Shown piece after piece: positions 57,728-64,000 of a DNA stretch of 64,000 bases. How positions within the stretch are numbered: position 1 is the first letter of the stretch; every line of letters starts with the position of its first letter. This DNA comes from Carposina sasakii (lineage: Eukaryota > Arthropoda > Insecta > Lepidoptera > Carposinidae), in NCBI GenBank assembly GCA_014607495.2, contig CP053149.1, positions 14,768,120-14,832,119 on the forward strand, in the 5' to 3' direction. A program made the translations under genes and the position numbers. Under the pieces are notes generated by a model. The model saw only the letters and a program-made list of their open reading frames with translations. It had not been told where the DNA came from and made no database searches.

Positions 57728-58107
57728 CAGGATGTTTTTTCGTTGCCACCCTTAACGAAGGTTACGTACTCTATACATCAAATAAAGTAAGTTTATGCCA
57801 AAAAAATGCTGGGGAACAATTTAATCTTTTATATTTATTTTTTTATTACTTGATCGGGCGAAATTTATAGTGTCCAGTGTTTATGCTAGTTTTATCATAG
57901 ACAGATATCAATTATATATCGTGAAAAAATCTTACTACGCGCGTCTATGTGCATTTATGCAGAAAAACGCAGTCTATTTATTCAACTTTGGACCCTAATA
58001 TCTTGGGAACCAGACACTTCCCAGGTATGCTTCCATGGAGAAAAATGATTGTGATGATGAGGAGATTCCGTAGTTTTCGGGAACGTTGACTACCAAAAAT
58101 CACCCTG
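57728..58107 (-). mobile_element. TA-flanked MITE, family 'ggtcgtcaacg', copy 7
   Basis: CAGGATGTTTTTTCGTTGCC to 'accaaaaatcaccctg', with TA on both sides (57726-57727, 58108-58109). Full length. Confidence 0.82.
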
Positions 58108-58167
58108 TATAGCCATCGCCTACACCGAATCTAAAGCTGAGTTTTATCCGTAAATATAAAACAAACA

Positions 58168-58408
58168 GTCAGCCTATTGCAGTCCACTGCCGAACGTAGG
58201 CCTCCCCCAAGGCACGCCACAAGGCTACTGTCATAGGGGGTCTTTGTCCATAGTCACCATGCACACGCAGGGGGTTAGTGACCGCAGTGTGATTTTCGGA
58301 CTATGTTGTCAATACGGGAGCCCGGAAGCCCTGAATCGCCTCGTACGATACCCACGGGCAGGCATGTGGTGGTACTATTCTACTTTGCAGACACCACACG
58401 GCGATAAG
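58168..58408 (-). repeat. LINE 3' tail, 'cctattgcagtccactgctg' family, copy 4
   Basis: From 'cagcctattgcagtccactg' to 'gcagacaccacacggcga'. It covers both the outer part seen in copies 1-2 and the inner part seen in copy 3, so it joins them as one family. Confidence 0.7.
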
Positions 58409-58409
58409 T

Positions 58410-59288
58410 AAATATAATATGTCATGCTAATAACTCAGATCTATATTCAGATTGACTTAACATTACCTATCGCCCGATTTTTCTAACACCTCATTATAAT
58501 TATCGTAATGTGCTACCATTAGGCAATGAGATAGCTTCTTTGGCAATTGGATCTCGAACTACATATTGCCATATTTGCCATCGAGTGTTTTTACAGAGGC
58601 AATCGCTTGGCTTATAGCCTTTGATATTATTTTATTACTTAGCAATAGGTTTAAGATATATAGAACCAGAAAACCAACATATATTCTGTTGAACCGCTCA
58701 CTTCTATATTTCAATTATCAAAGCCAATGTAAAAAGTAAGTGTGTGATTTGCACACTTCTGCCCAAACTCTTTGGGGGACATTGGGCGTGACTACATATA
58801 TGTAATGTATGTATGTATATTCAATTTCATTTATATCATCTTAGGTGCACTACCGCGTATTCTTGTTTTTCCTTAGTCGGGTTACAGTTTTGTTATACTA
58901 TTCACTCTATCTACTGAAATAAACTTTTTCTGCTCCTCTTCAAGTTTAAACTCTCGAAATGCAAATGCCAAGACATCTTCAGTTCGATCACCTTCGATTT
59001 GATTTACTGCCTCCCCCCCACCACCACGTCGCCAAGTTATATCAATTTAATCGGGCTCATTGAAATTCACGGAGCGCCATTGAAGACGAATCAATTACAG
59101 CGGATCATTCGAATACCGCCCCCTGCCGATAGAATTGTTATTGAAGAATGTGCGTGTGATAGAATGCGACGCGGAGAACCAATATATTTGTACGTGTGCT
59201 TGACGTGTGGCTGCTTTAAAGTCGATGGTCTCTTCAGAGGAATTGCATTAGTTGAAAATATGTGGTTTTTTCAATAACCATATTCCTG
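58410..59288. other. Unassigned sequence
   Basis: An open frame at 58999-59277 (92 codons) has no motif and is not called a gene. A LINE-tail scrap 'gggcgtgactacatatatg' lies near 58785. Confidence 0.4.
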
Positions 59289-59289
59289 T

Positions 59290-59475
59290 TCGAGGTTCTA
59301 CTAGAATACATCAGCTGCATCTCATTCTGTGCTTGTTGTAAGAGTTGACTACGATGGCAACTTATCACTGATCATGTACATCTGACTGCTTGATAAACGT
59401 GGGTGTGGAATCTCCATCGTTATCCTGCAGTTCTGGCTACTCCATTTAGGAACACACCAGTCTGTAGTTATAGGT
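59290..59475 (+). repeat. Repeat fragment, 'catcagctgcatctc' family
   Basis: The best-preserved copy: 'tactagaatacatcagctgc', 'ttatcactgatcatgtacat', 'tcctgcagttctggctactc'. Confidence 0.55.
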
Positions 59476-59476
59476 A

Positions 59477-59900
59477 CAGGGTGTGGGTGACGGCCAGGCA
59501 AATACTGAAATGCTGAACAAGTACCATTGTGTCGAGTTATACGACAGTGTTATTACTCGCAGGAAATGTATTTTTGATTTTATTTTCAGTAATCTTTGCT
59601 CTCTTGTGGCTAATTAAATGGGCTTATTGGTTATCGTGTGACACATTACTGTTTTTTGAATCACTTGTGACTCCCCGTTGATCAGTTTTTTGAGGGCAAT
59701 TTTTTTTTGAAAATCATCTCTTGTTTAAATTTTTATTTTAAAGGAAAGTAACTAAGGTCTAATTAACGGAACTAAACTATTTTTTCCCGAAAATATGAAA
59801 AAAATCTCGGAAAATTTTGGAATTTTCCTGTGAACATTTTTAGTGTTTTCCACCTTAAAATCATGATATCAATATTTGCCAGGCTGTTACAAACAGTATG
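59477..59900 (-). mobile_element. TA-flanked MITE with 'gtgacagccaggcaaat' termini, copy 2
   Basis: CAGGGTGTGGGTGACGGCCAGG at the left after TA, and 'aatatttgccaggctgttac' near the right end. It is the reverse orientation of 22467-22905, with shared inner blocks such as 'aatgggcttattggttat'. Confidence 0.72.
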
Positions 59901-59904
59901 TAAT

Positions 59905-60425
59905 TTTGGGGAACCATTACACCTATTCAAAAGTTTTTTCTCGAAATTATGGCATCCACGGTCTGTGTGCATGCGCCCAGCCAAGTGTCTATGATGTATT
60001 TTCCGACGCCCGCTAAATACAGAGTGTGTCGGGCGTTCCTGAATGTAGCTCTAGTCAGGTTTTAATAACAGAACCTTCAAATTTCCAATATCAATCGTTC
60101 GATATTCAAAAGTAAAGTCACAGATCTATTTCAGTATTCCAGATAACAAGAACAAGCTTTTCCAAGAAACCTCCAAGAGTGCCATTATGCAAATACCAGA
60201 ATTACGGCGTCTCCGTACAACGGATATTATAATGGACCCTGATCCGATTGGACCGGAGGGTGCGTAACTCAATACGCAACTTGGACCCCCGTGGGTAGTG
60301 AGGGACGGGTTGTTATCGATAGAATTTACTGATAGAATAGAATCGACAGACTACTGACAAGTTGGACAATGCTATATTCTACCTAAACTTGAAGAATGTA
60401 GCCTTGTAGCTTTTGGCTCGCGTAC
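59905..60425. other. Unassigned sequence
   Basis: No gene. Locally GC-rich at 60230-60310 without a frame. Confidence 0.4.
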
Positions 60426-60432
60426 TTACAGT

Positions 60433-60850
60433 AAGGTTAGGTTTAGGTTAGGTTATGTTCTATGTTAGGTTAAGTTCTATTTAGGTTAGGTTGGGTCCAC
60501 CTCTCGCGTGCATCAGTGCGAGGGAGCCAGGTGGGTGCTAACGAAATGTGGTGCATTCCCTGATGGCGGATAGACCTCGGGTAGGGGCTTTAGGGCCCCC
60601 GTGGATCAACATCAGTTGTCAGGCCCCTCTGTGTGCAGAGCGATTTTGGATGGGCCCGGGGCATACGGCAGTGAGTGTGATCCTATGAGGAGCGGGAACT
60701 CGGGTGCAGTTGGCGACGGATACGTAGGTCCCAGAGGAGACAGGCCTTTCCGACTGAACTGAACATGCAGGTTCGGTCGATGCTGAGCGGCATGGGTAGC
60801 CAGAAGGTTCTCATGGCATGTGGGAGGCGGAACCTGGGCCTCGCACAACC
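60433..60850. repeat. TTAGG-like repeats joined to a GC-rich block
   Basis: Bases 60433-60500 are degenerate 'ggtta' repeats, the insect telomere-type motif (TTAGG), in runs such as 'aggttaggtttaggttagg'. They are followed without a gap by ~350 bases of GC-rich sequence ('ggcggatagacctcgggtag', 'ggggctttagggcccccgtg') that resembles 5' leader regions of R1-clade LINEs as I remember them. No open frame is convincing. Confidence 0.45.
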
Positions 60851-60854
60851 TATA

Positions 60855-62460
60855 AGTACTTATGCTTACACCCTTGATTTATACTTTACAATACCGGTTC
60901 GAATTCCCAATAACGATAAAACAAAGTCAGTACCCCATCACTAAAGGCGAACCCGAAAACTGTAAACGCATTGGACGTCTCAAGTAAGCGACAATTTTAA
61001 AGTGCCTCCACAGTAACTCGATTCCGATCCTGAAGTCGAGGCAAGTCTCATCTCTATGTAAATTCGCCGTTTTGTTCAGAGGCGGGCAAATGAATATTTT
61101 TGCTCGAAATGTGTTCGTCGATTTGTTTGAGATAACAGTGGCACAGGTGCGTTTGAATTGTCATTGTATTTGTTTTGGTTCACTTATATGTTTTTTTTCA
61201 AGTTGACAGTCATACACAAAGTCATGGAAGCAGAACTGTGTAAGGTACACGCCCACTTTTCACTGTGTGACCAGTAGTTTTTTAGTCTACTGCTGCCTGC
61301 AAGTCTTTTATGATGTATTTACAATATAGCCGTATGAGTGATTGTTTTCTCCTGCATTTCAGGCTGATTTCAGTCTGTAACTTTAGGAAAACTGCCTGAA
61401 GGATAAATTTGATGCTGTCTATTTCTTAAACTTAATTAAGATAGATGGAGCATTCAAATTTATCCTCCAGACTGTTGGAAAATCGGCCCTTAGTAGAATA
61501 GTTTATACTAGTCTGTATGTACCTACACGTTGTCAGTAGTCGTAAACAAAGTCACAGACTATACCTAGTGCAATTCTCAAAGTTAGACCCAAGTTGCTTC
61601 TAGATATTCGATACAAAAGACTTCACCGGCATACTAAAGTCATTCAATACTACATCGACGCCATTTTCATCGTTCTACCCACCGAAATAGAGTTCAAATT
61701 ACCTCTAGTCCTGTTTTTGAAGCTGTGCTATGAAACGGATGCTGTTTTGAGTGGAATAAGAATTTCAATCCATAATCATATATTGCTGAGTTCGAAATTG
61801 TTATCTATTATACGGAAAATGGAGTTCTATTCTCCAGTTTTAAGGTGGATTTCGTAGTGGGAGCGCTTTTTAGCAGATGCGACAGTACTGTGGCGAGAAC
61901 ATGACGCAATTTGAATAAATTTCATCGAGGTAGGTAGTCGATACGGTTTTGTGGAAGGGTGACAATATTGGTTAGTGATAGGTAGAGCCTTTGGAGGGAT
62001 GATTGGTTTTGATTGGTCATAGCCAAATTTGAAGAGGATAGGAATTTTATTGCTATCGTGCGCGTATTTTGCTCTGTGTGTATCTTGGATGTTATCTGTG
62101 TTGACATGTTGTTGCTAAGATGGTGACTCCTAAATGAAGCTGTGTCTAGCCGGATATAAAGGAATTCGATAGTACTGTCAAAAAGAGTAGAAAAAAGAAT
62201 ATATGAAATAGATTGTACTACGTCGGAAGTGACGTTTATTTAACTCTAATATGCTTTTGAATTCTTTATAGCATAAGAATTATTAATGAATTTGATGATA
62301 CTTATACATATTATAATTATATTATTATTACAATATGTTAATGCGTAGTAGGTAGGTATGGAATAAAGGCATTCCAAGGGAATAGTTGGAACATACAATA
62401 TACCTATATCTCATTTTATCGATTATCGATAATTAATTTAATATTATCTTTGTCAAAACA
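60855..62460. other. Unassigned sequence with a hairpin
   Basis: Frames at 61594-61857 (plus) and 61922-62107 (minus) lack motifs. A 75-nt imperfect hairpin lies at 61396-61470 and is listed separately. Confidence 0.4.
61396..61470. ncRNA. Candidate hairpin (pre-miRNA-like)
   Basis: The left arm 'ggataaatttgatgctgtct' (61401-61420) faces 'agatggagcattcaaattta' (61443-61462) plus flanking pairs, with ~20 unpaired loop bases. Stem ~27 bp with small bulges and an ~18-nt loop are in the size range of insect miRNA precursors. Random AT-rich DNA can also do this. Confidence 0.25.
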
Positions 62461-62462
62461 AC

Positions 62463-62534
62463 AGGTTCCACCGAGATTTGAACTCGGATCGCTGGATTCA
62501 AAGTCCAGAGTGCTAACCATTACACCATGGAACC
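62463..62534 (-). tRNA. tRNA-Gln (anticodon TTG)
   Basis: Minus-strand copy identical over 72 nt to the genes at 30966 and 44203. The downstream T-run on the minus strand is only four bases long, weaker than at the other loci. Confidence 0.96.
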
Positions 62535-62539
62535 GCTTG

Positions 62540-63240
62540 GGTAATGTGCCGAATTTGGTGGATATATGCGAAGACCTTTCACTCGCGACGTCGTTCAGCC
62601 ACGATTCAGGTCAGAGCATCTTTAAGTGAAAGGTGAATCTCATAGTTTTTATGTAACACTTGTGTACACATGTAAATGTTTCATCGATTTAGGTATTTGT
62701 ATGCATAGTCTACTGGTTCCTTTATGAAGCCGTTATTTAGGTACGAGTATTCTTTCAACTATCAATGAGGTTAGGTTCAAATCTGACAATGGACACATAG
62801 GTGTACGTACATAGTAATTAGTAATCATAATTAGCTCTATCTATTGGTACTCTTGGCAAGCACTGGCTATATAAAAACTGCGTGGACTACAGAATGTAGC
62901 TTATGTCCTTCTGCGTACTCTCAACTAATGTATGCAAAATTTCAATAAGATTGGTTGATTGAATATAGCATGGAAAATAAACAAACACACATAATTCCGC
63001 ATTTGTAATATTAGTTGGGATTCGCAACAAAAAAAAAACAAATGTACAATGACAACATAAATCCTTCAGGGCCGTATTTAGGGTCGGGACTTAGGGGCAC
63101 AATCTTACAATCCGCGGGGCGCAAATCGCCGCGGACAACGCGCTGCATCAATTATTCAACATACTGATTGCGTCCGAGTCGCACGTGGATCCTGCTGAAT
63201 TATATATTAGCGGCGATTTTGACTGGCCAGGGTCGAATTG
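62540..63240. other. Unassigned sequence
   Basis: No gene or recognised repeat. Bases 63060-63190 are GC-richer than the flanks. Confidence 0.4.
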
Positions 63241-63244
63241 TATG

Positions 63245-63312
63245 TTTTTTTCTGTAATATTTTTTTATACGGACAATAGGCCTAACCTAATGAAAAATAT
63301 TACAGAAAAAAA
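63245..63312. repeat. 20-bp perfect inverted repeat beside a broken tRNA gene
   Basis: Arms 63245-63264 and 63293-63312 ('ctgtaatat' cores) are exact reverse complements around a 28-nt spacer. The right arm ends at the base where tRNA homology begins. Confidence 0.75.
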
Positions 63313-63365
63313 CTACCAGACGCTGGATTCAAAATCCAGAGTGCTAACCATTACACTATGGAACC
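63313..63365 (-). pseudogene. Truncated tRNA-Gln
   Basis: On the minus strand, acceptor 5' strand (GGTTCCA), D arm and anticodon arm with loop TTTTGAA (anticodon TTG) are intact, but the variable loop, T arm and acceptor 3' strand are missing. There is one change in the D arm ('atagtg' for 'atggtg'). The break abuts the inverted repeat at 63245-63312. It has lost the B box, so it should not be transcribed. Confidence 0.85.
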
Positions 63366-63369
63366 ACCT

Positions 63370-64000
63370 GAATAATATTATTTTAACTCTTGTTTTATCT
63401 CGAAAAATTATACCACTAAAACTACAAGAGACAGCCTAGGTGTTTAAATAACCTCAGAATAATTTCAATCAAGCCGTAGTACTTATGTAAATGTAGATTA
63501 AATCACACAAATTAATATTACAATAACATTTTGATTTCAATTTTTTTTGGTTATTACTGGCATTATTCTAGTTGGTACCAAGCTCAGTGCTCCCTAAATG
63601 CGCCCCTGTACTGCGTGATAACAGGCGTTTAGCGTCCAGTTCGCTCCCGAGGGACCTGCCTGCAAATATAACATTATTTCTTTTCACAAACATAACAGTG
63701 GGTTCACTGTAATCGAATATACTCGGGTTCTGTCTGATAGAATATTTTACTATAAGTATGATGATTGAAAAAATTGTCAGAGAAGATCTAAAAGTTAAGA
63801 TGGAGCCACACACGAGCGCCACTAGTGTTGAGCGACAAGATATTATGGTCTCGAATATAAAGTTCAGATTTCTGAAACATGTACCTATAGCTATCGTCAT
63901 TTTATCGCTACCAAATATCTGAAAATCCTTTCTTAGAGGGATCCCCTGAACTCTGCAAAACTCATAAAGCGTTGACTAGTTGATTGTTGTTTACCAGGAG
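63370..64000. other. Unassigned sequence
   Basis: A minus-strand frame of 110 codons (63568-63900) has no motif and ordinary base composition. It is left uncalled, although it is the longest open frame here. Confidence 0.35.

Noticed and set aside
58999..59277. 92-codon frame with several cysteines
   Set aside because: Cysteine spacing fits no known finger or disulfide pattern and there is no supporting context.
63568..63900. 110-codon minus-strand frame with a hydrophobic segment
   Set aside because: The hydrophobic run is explained by AT-rich codons; nothing else supports a gene.

Overview
The window is nuclear DNA of an insect, almost certainly a moth or butterfly (Lepidoptera). It is AT-rich, has no operons, and most of it is transposon-derived. 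Repeat types typical of lepidopteran genomes include Helitron 3' ends with a GC-rich hairpin before CTAG, RTE-like LINE tails, tRNA-derived SINEs and TA-flanked MITEs. The only convincing host genes are five intact tRNA-Gln genes and one short intronless reading frame of unknown function (21673-22047).

Layout. 1-2260: a long-inverted-repeat element, a SINE and a LINE 3' fragment. 2262-7421: a structurally complete but frame-broken DIRS-type tyrosine-recombinase retrotransposon with gag-like, RT-RNase H-methyltransferase-like and recombinase regions, inverted terminal repeats and an internal complementary region. 8013-12495: a decayed DNA transposon with matching TIRs, 4-bp CACT duplication, mirrored subterminal motifs and a DDE-like transposase (tentatively Sola). 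12796-20340: microsatellite, Helitron, hairpin locus, SINE, hAT MITE and a TA-flanked MITE. 20340-22047: a ~300-bp-period tandem repeat, then the beta-solenoid-like gene. 22467-30200: scattered MITEs, SINE-like repeats, LINE tails and a short Helitron.

30966-34318: three tRNA-Gln genes (one TTG, two CTG). 34799-37545: a Helitron with a helicase C-terminal remnant beside a minus-strand decayed coding locus. 37560-44200: mostly repeats. 44203-44274: fourth tRNA-Gln. 44996-62460: MITEs, LINE tails and unassigned DNA. 62463-62534: fifth tRNA-Gln. 63313-63365: a sixth, truncated copy.

The parts do not form one pathway. The strongest structural stories are the DIRS element, whose ends and internal complementary region share a 9-bp core that marks the probable circle-integration crossover, and the Sola-like element with mirrored subterminal sites. 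Family names rest on remembered motifs and visible structure; no database search was run.
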